Positions 34,158 through 42,811 of a stretch of 64,000 nucleotides of DNA are shown in pieces. Position 1 is the first letter of the stretch, and each line of letters begins with the position of its first letter. Source of the stretch: Candidatus Staskawiczbacteria bacterium (GTDB lineage: Bacteria; Patescibacteria; Paceibacteria; Paceibacterales; Staskawiczbacteraceae); assembly GCA_903835075.1 (NCBI GenBank), contig CAILLM010000004.1:1-64000 (forward strand), in the 5' to 3' direction. The translations under genes and the position numbers were made by a program. The notes below the pieces were generated by a model. The model saw only the letters and a program-made list of their open reading frames with translations, made no database searches and had not been told where the DNA came from.

Positions 34158-34165
34158 GCTATAAT
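34158..34165 (+). promoter_or_regulatory. Extended -10 promoter before hpf
   Basis: TGCTATAAT (34157-34165) combines a TGn extension with a perfect TATAAT; no good -35 box. The expected start near 34172 leaves about 6 nt before the ATG of hpf at 34178. It lies just past the murB stop. Confidence 0.6.
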
Positions 34166-34177
34166 TAAACAAAAACA

Positions 34178-34525
34178 ATGAAAATAATAATCAAAACAAA
34201 GAATTTAGAACAAAGCGAATCATTAAATAATTTTATAGAAAAAAAGTTTGAAACCATCCAAAAGTTTATAGATGACTCTAAAATGTTGGCAGAAGTATTT
34301 GTTGAAATAGAAAAAGAGACTAAACATCATAAGAAGGGTGAAATATTTTTAGTTAAAGCACAAGTGATTATTTCTGGTAAAAATATAATTTCTGAAGTTA
34401 GTGGAGAGGATCTATTTGTAACAGTTGGGCAAGCAAAAGATGAATTGAAAAATGAAATTGAAAAATATTCACAAAAAAAGATTGATATTAACCGCAAAGA
34501 AGCCAGAAAATTAAAGGAAAGATAA
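34178..34525 (+). CDS. hpf: Ribosome hibernation promoting factor, short form
   Basis: 115 aa. Starts MKIIIKTKNLEQSESLNNFI; the beta-alpha-beta-beta-beta-alpha fold of the HPF/YfiA family is evident (FVEIEKETKHHKKGEIFLVK, EDLFVTVGQAKDELKNEIEK) with a basic C-terminus. The C-terminal dimerisation domain of long HPF is absent, so this is the short type, which binds the 30S decoding region to silence ribosomes. Own extended -10 promoter and own terminator. Confidence 0.9.
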   Translation: MKIIIKTKNLEQSESLNNFIEKKFETIQKFIDDSKMLAEVFVEIEKETKHHKKGEIFLVKAQVIISGKNIISEVSGEDLFVTVGQAKDELKNEIEKYSQKKIDINRKEARKLKER

Positions 34526-34540
34526 ATTACTAAAACCATG

Positions 34541-34567
34541 AAACCGCATTGAATTAATGCGGTTTTT
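34541..34567 (+). terminator. Rho-independent terminator after hpf
   Basis: AAACCGCATT (34541-34550), loop GAATT, AATGCGGTTT (34556-34565), T-run to 34567. Confidence 0.9.
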
Positions 34568-34584
34568 CGTATAAAGTTATATAT

Positions 34585-37023
34585 ATGTCAATTCTATCTA
34601 AAATTTTTGGAGATCCTAACGAAAAGTTTGTTAAAAGTCTTCAACCCATAATTGAGAAAATAAATTCTTTTGAGCCAGAATTTGAAAAGTTTTCGGCTGA
34701 ACAATTAAAAGAAAAAACAAAAGAATTTAAAGAAAGGCTGGCAAAAGGCGAAACTTTGGATGAAATTTTACCAGAGGCTTTTGCATTGGTGCGTGAAGCT
34801 GGGAAAAGAACCTTAAACCAGCGTCATTTTGATGTGCAAATGATTGGTGGAATTGTTTTACACCAAGGGAAAATTGCTGAAATGAAAACAGGAGAAGGTA
34901 AAACACTATCAGCAACTTTGCCAGCATATTTAAATGCCTTGGAGGGCAAGGGCGTACACATTGTAACAGTAAATGATTATTTGGCTAAAAGAGATATGGT
35001 TTGGATGGGGCAAGTTTTTGGTGCACTGGGTTTAACTACGGGTTGTATTGTTAATGAATCAGGGTATGTTTATGATGAGAACTACAAAGATGACTCGGTA
35101 GACAAAGAAAGAGACACAACTGGTAATTTTAAAGTAATTCAAAATTATTTAAAACCTGTTTCAAGGAAAGACGCTTACTCAGCAGACATTACTTATGGAA
35201 CAAACAATGAATTTGGTTTTGATTATTTGCGTGACAATATGGTTTATGAAAAAAACCAAGAAGCCCAGCGTGGATATAATTTTGTTATTGTTGATGAGGT
35301 GGACTCAATTTTAATTGATGAGGCTCGCGTGCCCTTAATAATTTCTGGTGAAGCTGAAGAGGCAACTGATAAATATTATACCTTCGCAAAAGTAGTATCT
35401 GGTTTAGGGAAAGAAGAAGATTATAACCTTGATGAAAAAATGAAGTCAGTTGTATTTACCGAACATGGTCAAAATAAAATTGTAAAAAATTTGGGATTTG
35501 ACCCATGGTTAGACAATGATATTATTACAACTCATCAATTAGAGTCTGCGTTAAAAGCAAAAGTTTTATTTTTAAAAGACAGAGATTATACTGTTAAAAA
35601 TGGTGAGATTTTAATTATAGATGAATTCACTGGAAGAATTTTGCCTGGGCGTAGATGGTCTGCTGGATTGCATCAAGCTGTTGAAGCAAAAGAAAGTGTT
35701 GCTGTAAGGCCTGAGTCAATAACATTGGCTACAATTACTTTCCAAAATTATTTTAGAATGTATAAAAAGTTGTCCGGCATGACAGGGACTGCTCTAACCT
35801 CCGCTGAAGAGTTTGATAAGGTTTATAAATTAGAGGTTGTAGCTATTCCCTCACACAGGCCAACAACAAGGCAAGATTTTGCGGATAAAGTTTTTAAAAC
35901 AGAAGCTGGAAAATTTACAGCAGTTATAAAAGAAATTGAAGAGCTTCACAAAAAAGGTCAGCCAATTTTGGTTGGCACAAGATCTGTTGAAAGAAACGAA
36001 TATTTAGGAAAATTATTAGAAGTTAGGGGGATACCACATAATATTTTAAATGCTAAAAACCATGAAAGAGAAGGAGAAATTGTAGCCCAGGCCGGTAAAA
36101 AAGGGGCTGTAACAATTGCTACTAATATGGCAGGTCGTGGAGTAGATATTATTCTTGGTGGTAACCCACCAACTTCAGAGGAAACAGAAGAAGTAAAAAA
36201 TATTGGTGGTTTGCATGTAATTGGAACCGAAAGGCATGACGCTAGAAGAATTGATAACCAGTTGCGTGGGAGGTCTGGCAGGCAGGGTGATCCGGGCTCT
36301 ACACAATTTTTCGTTTCTTTAGAGGACGATTTAATGAGAATTTTTGGTGGTGAAAGAATCAAGAATTTAATGAATGCTCTAAAAATGCCAGAAGACGAAC
36401 CCATCCAAGCGGGCGTAATTTCTGGTGCAATTGAATCTGCTCAAGAAAAAATTGAAGGTTTTAATTTTGATGCCAGACATAATGTTTTGGAGTATGACGA
36501 TGTTTTAAATAAACACAGAGAAATTATTTATAAAAAAAGAAAAGAGTTTTTATCCGCCCAAGGCGGACCCGCCTCGGGCGGGGAAACTTCTAATTTAAAA
36601 GAGGTGATTTTAGGAATGTTCAAAAAAGCTGGGTTGTCGGAAGAAGATTACAATAAAAAACAACAAGAATTGGGTGAAGAAAATATGAAACAAATGGAAA
36701 GAGCTATTTGTTTGCGAGTTTTAGATTTGTTATGGCAAGAACATTTATCTTACATGGACCACATAAGAGATTCTGTTAGGTTAAGAGCTTATGGTGGACG
36801 CGACCCCTTGGTAGAATATAAAAATGAAGGCCACAAAGCTTTTAGCGAATTATTGGCAACAATTGAAATTGAGATTGCCGAGAATATTTTAAAGGCCGGC
36901 ATACAAAAAACACAGCCAGTTGCGCAATCGCATGCAGTTGAGTCCGGTAAGCAGAAAATTGGTAGGAATGACCCATGCTGGTGTGGTAGTGGTAAAAAGT
37001 TTAAGCATTGTCACGGAAAATAA
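34585..37023 (+). CDS. secA: Protein translocase ATPase SecA
   Basis: 812 aa. Walker A MKTGEGKTLSATLPAYLNAL, DEVDSILIDEARVPLIISGE (DEAD-box site and following), preprotein-binding and wing regions, TNMAGRGVDIILGG and QLRGRSGRQGDPGSTQFFVS (helicase motifs), and a C-terminal SEC-C zinc finger IGRNDPCWCGSGKKFKHCHG. It drives Sec export of the many signal-peptide proteins seen here. A pair of GC-rich hairpins (36553-36582) is inserted in frame, adding SAQGGPASGGE in a variable segment of the helical scaffold region. Confidence 0.98.
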   Translation: MSILSKIFGDPNEKFVKSLQPIIEKINSFEPEFEKFSAEQLKEKTKEFKERLAKGETLDEILPEAFALVREAGKRTLNQRHFDVQMIGGIVLHQGKIAEMKTGEGKTLSATLPAYLNALEGKGVHIVTVNDYLAKRDMVWMGQVFGALGLTTGCIVNESGYVYDENYKDDSVDKERDTTGNFKVIQNYLKPVSRKDAYSADITYGTNNEFGFDYLRDNMVYEKNQEAQRGYNFVIVDEVDSILIDEARVPLIISGEAEEATDKYYTFAKVVSGLGKEEDYNLDEKMKSVVFTEHGQNKIVKNLGFDPWLDNDIITTHQLESALKAKVLFLKDRDYTVKNGEILIIDEFTGRILPGRRWSAGLHQAVEAKESVAVRPESITLATITFQNYFRMYKKLSGMTGTALTSAEEFDKVYKLEVVAIPSHRPTTRQDFADKVFKTEAGKFTAVIKEIEELHKKGQPILVGTRSVERNEYLGKLLEVRGIPHNILNAKNHEREGEIVAQAGKKGAVTIATNMAGRGVDIILGGNPPTSEETEEVKNIGGLHVIGTERHDARRIDNQLRGRSGRQGDPGSTQFFVSLEDDLMRIFGGERIKNLMNALKMPEDEPIQAGVISGAIESAQEKIEGFNFDARHNVLEYDDVLNKHREIIYKKRKEFLSAQGGPASGGETSNLKEVILGMFKKAGLSEEDYNKKQQELGEENMKQMERAICLRVLDLLWQEHLSYMDHIRDSVRLRAYGGRDPLVEYKNEGHKAFSELLATIEIEIAENILKAGIQKTQPVAQSHAVESGKQKIGRNDPCWCGSGKKFKHCHGK
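36553..36582. repeat. Two adjacent GC-rich hairpins inserted in secA
   Basis: TCCGCC-CAA-GGCGGA (36553-36567) directly followed by CCCGCC-TCG-GGCGGG (36568-36582). The 30 bp are in frame and encode a Gly/Pro/Ser-rich stretch. Confidence 0.8.
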
Positions 37024-37048
37024 TTTTAAAATTAATTAAAAAAATTTT

Positions 37049-37279
37049 ATGATAATTAATCCAGAGAGAAGTGAGACTCAGCCCTCAATAGATAAAAAAC
37101 AAGCTGAGGTTCAAATTCGTGCAATGTTGCAATATATGCATACAATGGGAGCCGTTAGCAATGAATCGTCTGATATACAAAAAATTTTAGAACAACTCAA
37201 AGATGACAGTGTCACGCCAGAAGGCGCCGTAGAAATGGCCAGGCAAGTAGAGATGAGCAGGCAAGAAAACTATCATTAA
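37049..37279 (+). CDS. Small hypothetical protein
   Basis: 76 aa, no signal peptide or membrane helix. Helical and polar: KKQAEVQIRAMLQYMHTMGA, DIQKILEQLKDDSVTPEGAV, EMARQVEMSRQ. Family not recognised. It sits 25 bp after secA and 9 bp before a CAP-domain gene, so it is probably co-transcribed with them. Confidence 0.65.
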   Translation: MIINPERSETQPSIDKKQAEVQIRAMLQYMHTMGAVSNESSDIQKILEQLKDDSVTPEGAVEMARQVEMSRQENYH

Positions 37280-37288
37280 AATTTTTAG

Positions 37289-38164
37289 ATGAAAATATAT
37301 AAGGTTTTAATTTTTGTTTTGATTGTGTTGGCGTTTATAGCAGGTGCATATTACAGAGATGACGTTGTAAAATTTTACAATAGTTTAAATAAAAAAGTTC
37401 AGGAGGTTAAAACTACAGATATTGGGCAGGTTTTGAATCAGGCCTCAAAAGAGCTTTCAACTCCGCCACCACTAACTGCTTATAAAAATATAGACTCAGC
37501 GGTTTTATTGCAAAGTAAAATTATTTCAGAAACAAATTTGCAACGGCAACAAAATGGGAATTTATTACCCCTGAAAGAGAATAAAAATCTTAACGACACA
37601 GCTTTCGCAAAAGCCAATGATATATTGTTGAAACAATATTTTGAACACATTTCTCCCGCGGGAGTAGGACCTGGAGATTTGGCACAAAAATATGGTTATG
37701 AGTATATAGTTGAAGGCGAAAATTTAATTTTAGGAAATTTTTCTTCAGAAGAAGAAGTTGTGCAAGATTGGATGAATAGCCCAGGTCACCGTGCAAATAT
37801 TTTAAATGTAAGGTACACAGAAATTGGAGTGGCAATAATAAAAGGAATTTATAAAGGCGAAACAGTTTGGGTTGGCGTGCAAGAATTTGGGTTGCCATTG
37901 TCTTCATGCGTTCAGCCGAATGTAAGCTTAAAAAACCAAATTGATGATAATAATGAGCAATTGAATGTCTTAATTACCCAACTTAATGAAGGCAAAAACC
38001 AAATTGATAACACTAATCATGATTCGCCAGCTTATAGTCAAATGATTGATGACTACAATAAATTAGTTGCACAATATAATTCTTTGGCCGACGAAACAAA
38101 ATCAATTGTTGCAAAATATAACGTACAAGTTAATAATTTTAATAATTGTGTGGCAGGAACATGA
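37289..38164 (+). CDS. Membrane-anchored or secreted CAP (SCP/PR-1) domain protein
   Basis: 291 aa. An N-terminal hydrophobic helix, IYKVLIFVLIVLAFIAGAYY, anchors or exports it. CAP domain at ~70-205: LLQSKIISETNLQRQQNGNL, NDTAFAKANDILLKQYFEHI (with HISP), GENLILGNFSSEEEVVQDWM, NSPGHRANILNVRYTEIGVA and VWVGVQEFG. The two His (YFEHI, PGHRANI) and Glu (GENL) form the usual CAP cavity. The tail is a helical coiled coil with Asn/Gln-rich heptads. Its stop overlaps the next start (ATGA). Confidence 0.9.
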   Translation: MKIYKVLIFVLIVLAFIAGAYYRDDVVKFYNSLNKKVQEVKTTDIGQVLNQASKELSTPPPLTAYKNIDSAVLLQSKIISETNLQRQQNGNLLPLKENKNLNDTAFAKANDILLKQYFEHISPAGVGPGDLAQKYGYEYIVEGENLILGNFSSEEEVVQDWMNSPGHRANILNVRYTEIGVAIIKGIYKGETVWVGVQEFGLPLSSCVQPNVSLKNQIDDNNEQLNVLITQLNEGKNQIDNTNHDSPAYSQMIDDYNKLVAQYNSLADETKSIVAKYNVQVNNFNNCVAGT

Positions 38165-38382
38165 TAAAAATTGGTAAATATAAACATTTTAAGGGTGATT
38201 TAGTGGAAGTGGTAGGCAAGGCACGTCATAGTGAAACTTTAGAAGAGTTTGTAGTTTATAAGCATATAACAGGCAAACATGCAGGCGAAGAAGATTATTG
38301 GGTTCGACCAGTAAAAATGTTTCTAGAAGAAGTGGAAATTAATAGTGAAAAAGTTTTACGATTTAAATTTATAAAAAAATGA
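38161..38382 (+). CDS. DUF1653 family protein
   Basis: 73 aa from ATG 38161, whose ATGA overlaps the stop of the CAP gene; the in-frame reading from 38146 lies inside that gene. Typical DUF1653 pattern: IGKYKHFKGDLVEVVGKARH, SETLEEFVVYKHI, and DYWVRPVKMFLEEV (W-x-R-P-x-x-M-F). The family is widespread and of unknown function. Coupled to genes on both sides by ATGA overlaps. Confidence 0.85.
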   Translation: MIKIGKYKHFKGDLVEVVGKARHSETLEEFVVYKHITGKHAGEEDYWVRPVKMFLEEVEINSEKVLRFKFIKK

Positions 38383-38837
38383 AAATTGCAATTGTAGCAG
38401 ATACACATAATAATTGGGCAAATTTTGAAAAGGCTATTAAGTGGATTAAAAGTCAAGAAATCCAGTTAATTTTGCATTGCGGAGATGTTTGTAATCAAAG
38501 AACAGTTGATGACGCTTTAAAATTATTTGGTGCAGACATAGAGTTTGTAAAAGGAAATGGCGACTGGGATTTGGAGTTTCCAGATAAAATGGAAATAGAG
38601 GTGGAGGGCAAAGAAATTGCATTTACTCATTTTCCAGATATTGCAAAAAAATTAGCGCAATCAAAAAAATATGATTTGGTTTTTTATGGTCATACACATA
38701 GGCCTTGGGATGAAAAAATTGGAAAAACCCATATGATAAATCCCGGTGAATTGGCGGGTCAGTTTTATAAAGCTTCTTTTGCGGTTTATGATACGGAAAC
38801 AGAAAAGTTAGAACTAAAAATATTAGAAAAATTGTAG
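38379..38837 (+). CDS. YfcE/MJ0936-type metallophosphodiesterase
   Basis: 152 aa. Calcineurin-like metal sites: ADTHNN, LILHCGDVCNQ, FVKGNGDWD (usual GNCD), IAFTHF (usual LTHG), VFYGHTHRPWDEKIGKTHMI and NPGELAG (usual NPGS). Substrates of the family are cyclic nucleotides or phosphodiester model compounds; the physiological one is unknown. The start overlaps the DUF1653 stop. Confidence 0.92.
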   Translation: MKIAIVADTHNNWANFEKAIKWIKSQEIQLILHCGDVCNQRTVDDALKLFGADIEFVKGNGDWDLEFPDKMEIEVEGKEIAFTHFPDIAKKLAQSKKYDLVFYGHTHRPWDEKIGKTHMINPGELAGQFYKASFAVYDTETEKLELKILEKL

Positions 38838-38857
38838 TCAGATTTGTAGGGTAATGT

Positions 38858-38886
38858 TTGACTATTTTGGCAGTTAGAGATATAAT
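38858..38886 (+). promoter_or_regulatory. Sigma-70-type promoter for secDF
   Basis: TTGACT (38858-38863), 17-nt spacer, TATAAT (38881-38886). Expected start near 38893, 20 nt before the secD ATG. Confidence 0.8.
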
Positions 38887-38912
38887 ATCATTATTAAAAA
38901 GTAATACTTAAT

Positions 38913-40334
38913 ATGCAACAGAAACACTATATTTTTATTGGAGTTTTAATCTTGGCAGTATTAGCCGGGATTTTTTCATATCCAAATTATTATAACAAAG
39001 GGACAGATTTTTTAAATAAAAAATTATCCTGGACTCTTCCTCATTTTCCTGAAAAACCATATGTTTTAGGGTTAGATTTGCAGGGCGGAGTAAGTTTGGT
39101 TTACCAAGCAGATTTAAGCACAATTTCTGATAAAGCAACAGCTATGTCTGGGTTAAGAGATATAATTGAAAGAAGAGTCAATATGTTTGGAGTTTCCGAG
39201 CCAGTTGTCCAAATTCAAGGAACCGACAGATTATTGGTAGAGTTGCCAGGAGTCACAAATGTTCAGCAAGCAATTCAAATGATAGGAGAAACTCCCTATT
39301 TAGAATTTGATGAACAAAGAACAGCTGATGAAGCAAAGGTAATTACAGATAAAATAAAAGAAGTCCAAGACGCAATAACAAAAAAAGCAGATTATACAAA
39401 AATTAAAGATTGGCAGTTGGCTTTGCAAAATCCAAATTTTAAACCAACTGAATTAACAGGTAAATATCTAACAAAAGCTATTGTTCAATTTGACCAAACA
39501 ACTTATAAGCCACAAATTCAATTGCAGTTTAATGATGCAGGAGCTCAACTTTTTGCTGACATAACAGCTAGAAACATCAAGAAACCAATAGAAATTCTTT
39601 TAGATGGAGCTTCTATCATAGATACAAATGGAGATGGAAAAATTGATATTCAAGACCAATATGCCCCAATTGTTCAAGATAAAATAACAGGTGGAAAAGC
39701 AATAATTACAGGAGATATGACAAACCAAGTTGCTAATTCTTTGGCTTCAAGGTTAAATTCAGGAGCTTTGCCCGTAAAGATTGGTTCTCCTATTTCTCAA
39801 GAAACAGTTGGGCCTACTTTAGGCTCAGTGTCTCTTCAGAAGTCGCTCGTAGCGGCCCTATACGGCCTACTGGCAGTTGTTATTTTTATGGTGGTATTTT
39901 ATAGGTTTCCGGGGTTACTAGCCAGCTTGGCCCTTGTAATCTACGTAGCAATAACCTTGGCCTTATTTAAGCTGATTCCTGTAACAATGACATTGTCGGG
40001 TATAGGAGGGTTTATTCTTTCTATAGGTATGGCAGTTGATGCTAATATTCTTATTTTCGCCAGAATGAAAGAAGAAATAAATTTAGGCAAAGGATTAGAG
40101 CAAGCAATAGAAGAGGGCTTTAGAAGAGCTTGGCCATCTATTCGCGATTCAAACCTCAATTCCTTAATTGTTTGTTTAATTTTATTTATTGTTGCAACTT
40201 CGTTTATCAAAGGATTTGCATTTACTTTAGCATTGGGTATAATTGTAAGTTTATTCTCGGCAATATTCATAACAAGAATTTTCTTAATGGTTTTTGTCGG
40301 CAAGTGGGCTGAAAAAGCTAAATGGATTCTTTAA
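38913..40334 (+). CDS. secD: Protein translocase subunit SecD
   Basis: 473 aa, shorter than proteobacterial SecD and typical of compact forms. N-terminal membrane helix YIFIGVLILAVLAGIFSYPN, then LGLDLQGGVSLVYQADLSTI, RDIIERRVNMFGVSEPVVQI and LVELPGVTNVQQAIQMIG in the periplasmic P1 domain, followed by five helices with GGFILSIGMAVDANILIFAR, the RND-type signature. It works with SecF and uses the proton or sodium gradient to pull exported proteins through SecYEG. Confidence 0.97.
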   Translation: MQQKHYIFIGVLILAVLAGIFSYPNYYNKGTDFLNKKLSWTLPHFPEKPYVLGLDLQGGVSLVYQADLSTISDKATAMSGLRDIIERRVNMFGVSEPVVQIQGTDRLLVELPGVTNVQQAIQMIGETPYLEFDEQRTADEAKVITDKIKEVQDAITKKADYTKIKDWQLALQNPNFKPTELTGKYLTKAIVQFDQTTYKPQIQLQFNDAGAQLFADITARNIKKPIEILLDGASIIDTNGDGKIDIQDQYAPIVQDKITGGKAIITGDMTNQVANSLASRLNSGALPVKIGSPISQETVGPTLGSVSLQKSLVAALYGLLAVVIFMVVFYRFPGLLASLALVIYVAITLALFKLIPVTMTLSGIGGFILSIGMAVDANILIFARMKEEINLGKGLEQAIEEGFRRAWPSIRDSNLNSLIVCLILFIVATSFIKGFAFTLALGIIVSLFSAIFITRIFLMVFVGKWAEKAKWIL

Positions 40335-40338
40335 ATTA

Positions 40339-40465
40339 CGCTCGGTAATAAACTTTTTTCTTCGCTCGCCAAATCAAATTTTTGCTCGTCGGGGGAATGT
40401 CCCAAGGGCGATTACTCCTTCTCCAAAAATTTATTTGCCTCGCTTAAAAGTTTATTGTCTCGCTT
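40339..40465. repeat. Dispersed intergenic element, copy B (between secD and secF)
   Basis: Starts CGCTCGGTAATAAACTTTTT and ends AAAAGTTTATTGTCTCGCTT. AATAAACTTTT and AAAAGTTTATT are exact inverted ends. The inside contains further CGCTCG words. Ends correspond to those of copy A at 5894-5970, with a longer middle. It pushes secD and secF apart by 140 bp. Confidence 0.65.
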
Positions 40466-40474
40466 CATTATTAT

Positions 40475-41380
40475 ATGCAATTTAATTTTACAAAGTATTC
40501 AAAAATATATTATATTATCTCAGGGATTTTAATAGTTGGTGCAATTGTTTCACTGTCTATGTTTGGTTTGAAATTTGGAATTGAATTTGTTGGCGGAAGC
40601 AACATGGAAGTGAGTTTCCAAAATGCCAGACCTTCAAATGAAGCAATCCAAAATGCAATAAAAGGTTTTGACTTAGGTGGAGTTACAGTCCAACCAACAG
40701 GAGCAAGTGGTGCTATTTTGCAATTTAAGGGTGTAGATGAAGCCACTCATCAGCAAATATTGGCCATGTTAAATAACCTAGCCCCAGTTACAGAAAAAAG
40801 CTTTCAATACATCGGGCCTTCAATTGGTCAGGAATTAAGAAACAAAACAGAAGTGGCAATTGCGTTAGCGTTGTTAGCAATTACCTTATATATAGCTTTT
40901 GCTTTTAGAAAAGTTTCTAGACCTGTTAATTCTTGGAAATATGGAGTAGCTTCATTGGTGGCATTATTTCATGATGTGTTAATACCAATTGGTGTTTTCT
41001 CTATTTTAGGAAAACTTTATAATGTTGAAATCACAATTCCAATTGTTGCTGCATTGCTAACAATTTTGGGTTTCTCGGTACACGATACGATTGTTATTTT
41101 TGATAGAATTAGAGAAAACATTTTAAGAAGGGGAATGGGACAATTTGAAGAAACAGTAAACTTAAGCTTGTCTCAAACTTTAGGCAGATCTATTAGTACA
41201 GTTCTAACAGTTGAGTTTGTGCTTTTATCGCTTTATTTTTTTGGCGGAGAAACTTTAAAATACTTTGCCTTAGCCCTTATAATTGGTATTACTTCAGGGG
41301 CATATTCTTCTATATTTATTGCTAGCCCCGTGCTTGTGTCGTGGTATAAAAGAGCTGCTAAAAAAGAGGCAAAAAAATAG
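40475..41380 (+). CDS. secF: Protein translocase subunit SecF
   Basis: 301 aa. FTKYSKIYYIISGILIVGAI as first helix, FGLKFGIEFVGGSNMEVSFQ (usual GIDFxGG), SIGQELRNKTEVAIALALLA, then five helices with LTILGFSVHDTIVIFDRIRE and SLSQTLGRSISTVLTVEFVL. Partner of SecD. Unlike most genomes, where the two genes nearly touch, a 140-bp repeat-bearing gap separates them here. Confidence 0.97.
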   Translation: MQFNFTKYSKIYYIISGILIVGAIVSLSMFGLKFGIEFVGGSNMEVSFQNARPSNEAIQNAIKGFDLGGVTVQPTGASGAILQFKGVDEATHQQILAMLNNLAPVTEKSFQYIGPSIGQELRNKTEVAIALALLAITLYIAFAFRKVSRPVNSWKYGVASLVALFHDVLIPIGVFSILGKLYNVEITIPIVAALLTILGFSVHDTIVIFDRIRENILRRGMGQFEETVNLSLSQTLGRSISTVLTVEFVLLSLYFFGGETLKYFALALIIGITSGAYSSIFIASPVLVSWYKRAAKKEAKK

Positions 41381-41404
41381 TGCTTCTGGGCTGATAGCCC
41401 ACTA

Positions 41405-41433
41405 TTGACATTGTTTGATTAATATGATAAACT
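41405..41433 (+). promoter_or_regulatory. Probable promoter before the sigma-r4/HARE-HTH gene
   Basis: TTGACA (41405-41410), 17-nt spacer, TAAACT (41428-41433). The -35 box is perfect, the -10 weak. ATG at 41462. Confidence 0.6.
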
Positions 41434-41461
41434 AATTAAATAGATTAAATAACCTTAAGAA

Positions 41462-42490
41462 ATGAACAAAACTAACTATTCGCAAATATATCAAAAGCTT
41501 ACCAAAGGTCTTAGCCCAAAAACTAAGGACATTTTTGATGCCAGATTTGGTGTTAAGGGTGCAGAGCCAGAAACCTTAGACTCAATTGGTAAAAAATTGG
41601 GTATCACCCGTGAAAGAGTTCGTCAAATAGAGGAAGTTGGTTTTAATTATGTAAGAAAGAATAATAAAGATACTTTAGATGCTATTTATGCTGAGTTTGC
41701 AGATTACTTTAAACAGCATGGAGGATTTAAAAAAGAAGATAAGGTTTTGGAAGAATTAGGTGGTAAAAATCAAAAACCATATGTTTTATTTTTATTAACT
41801 TTAGGTGAGCAATTTTCAAAAGTCTGTGAGAAAAAAGATTACCATTATTTTTGGTCTAATATTCCAGATGCTCAAGTAAAAGTTAAGGCTATGTTGGCTT
41901 CTTTGGTTTCACAAATGCAAAAAATTGGGAAACCAATTTCTGAGAAATCTTTTTATACGGAAGTTGCCTCAAAACAAGGTATTTCTCAACCAGCTACATT
42001 TTCCAGTTTAGAGGTTTCAAAAAGAATTCAGCCTAATAAAGAAAATGGTTTAGGGTTGGTAGAATGGCCAGAAATAAAACCAAGAGGCGTAAAAGACAAA
42101 GCATTTTTGGTTTTTAAAAAACATGCAAAACCTTTGCATTTCACTGAAGTTGCAAAATTGATTGATACTTCTGACTACAACATGCCAAACAAAAAAACCT
42201 ATCCACAAACAGTTCATAATGAATTAATTAAAGATGCAAGATTTGTTTTGGTGGGGCGTGGAACTTACGCATTGTCAGAATGGGGATATGTTCCTGGAAC
42301 CATAAAAGACATAATCACAAAAGTGTTAAAAGATAAAAATACACCAACCCATAAAGACGAAGTTGTAAAAGCGGTATTAGCTCAAAGATTGGTTGCAAAA
42401 AATACAGTGTTGATGAATCTAAACAATAAAAAACATTTTGATAAAGATGCAGGTGATAATTATTTCTTAAAAGGAGTAAAACAAAGTTAA
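41462..42490 (+). CDS. Sigma-70 region 4-like plus HARE-HTH protein
   Basis: 342 aa. Residues ~12-65 match sigma region 4: LSPKTKDIFDARFGVKGAEP, ETLDSIGKKLGITRERVRQI, EEVGFNYVRKN. Residues ~215-285 form a HARE-HTH winged helix (KDKAFLVFKKHAKPLHFTEV, TYPQTVHNELIKDARFVLVG, RGTYALSEWGY), a domain shared with the RNA polymerase delta subunit RpoE. A final segment (VLKDKNTPTHKDEVVKAVLA) is a partial second HARE-like unit. Region 2 is missing, so it is not a complete sigma factor; it may modulate RNA polymerase or bind DNA. It has its own promoter and terminator. Confidence 0.82.
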   Translation: MNKTNYSQIYQKLTKGLSPKTKDIFDARFGVKGAEPETLDSIGKKLGITRERVRQIEEVGFNYVRKNNKDTLDAIYAEFADYFKQHGGFKKEDKVLEELGGKNQKPYVLFLLTLGEQFSKVCEKKDYHYFWSNIPDAQVKVKAMLASLVSQMQKIGKPISEKSFYTEVASKQGISQPATFSSLEVSKRIQPNKENGLGLVEWPEIKPRGVKDKAFLVFKKHAKPLHFTEVAKLIDTSDYNMPNKKTYPQTVHNELIKDARFVLVGRGTYALSEWGYVPGTIKDIITKVLKDKNTPTHKDEVVKAVLAQRLVAKNTVLMNLNNKKHFDKDAGDNYFLKGVKQS

Positions 42491-42493
42491 ATC

Positions 42494-42520
42494 AAAAACC
42501 ACCCCCTTGGGTGGTTTTTT
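42494..42520 (+). terminator. Rho-independent terminator
   Basis: AAAAACCACCC (42494-42504), loop CCTT, GGGTGGTTTTT (42509-42519), T-run to 42520. Confidence 0.93.
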
Positions 42521-42537
42521 GTTGTATGCTTCTGGGG

Positions 42538-42566
42538 TTGCTTGCGCTATTTTATTAAGATATAAT
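42538..42566 (+). promoter_or_regulatory. Promoter of the membrane/ATPase operon
   Basis: TTGCTT (42538-42543), 17-nt spacer, TATAAT (42561-42566), 20 nt before the ATG at 42587. Confidence 0.65.
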
Positions 42567-42586
42567 AATATAATAAATAAAATAAT

Positions 42587-42811
42587 ATGAGCTTACTTGT
42601 TATTGGCCTAACCACTTTGCTTGTTTCAACAGCAGTATTCTATATTGTTTTGTTTTCATTTATATATTATTGGCATTTAACAAAAATTACTTTTGTTGTT
42701 GTGCCACTTATTTTTACTTTTGAATTTTTTATTACAGGATTTTTTGTTGTGGCAATAGTTTCCATTATTCTTAATTACTTACCAGACTTAATAAAAGTCA
42801 TAGGATTATAA
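42587..42811 (+). CDS. Small two-helix membrane protein of the secretion-like operon
   Basis: 74 aa, almost entirely hydrophobic: LLVIGLTTLLVSTAVFYIVL and FVVVPLIFTFEFFITGFFVV, with a short polar end (YLPDLIKVIGL). Family not recognised. Its stop overlaps the next start (TAATG), so it is translated together with the larger membrane protein and the VirD4-like ATPase. A small helper subunit of that membrane complex is the simplest reading. Confidence 0.75.
   Translation: MSLLVIGLTTLLVSTAVFYIVLFSFIYYWHLTKITFVVVPLIFTFEFFITGFFVVAIVSIILNYLPDLIKVIGL

Noticed and set aside
35958..36404. 148-aa minus-strand frame inside secA
   Set aside because: Antisense to essential motifs of secA; no independent start signals.
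40130..40312. 60-aa frame in another phase at the end of secD
   Set aside because: Overlaps conserved membrane helices of secD and lacks any start signal.
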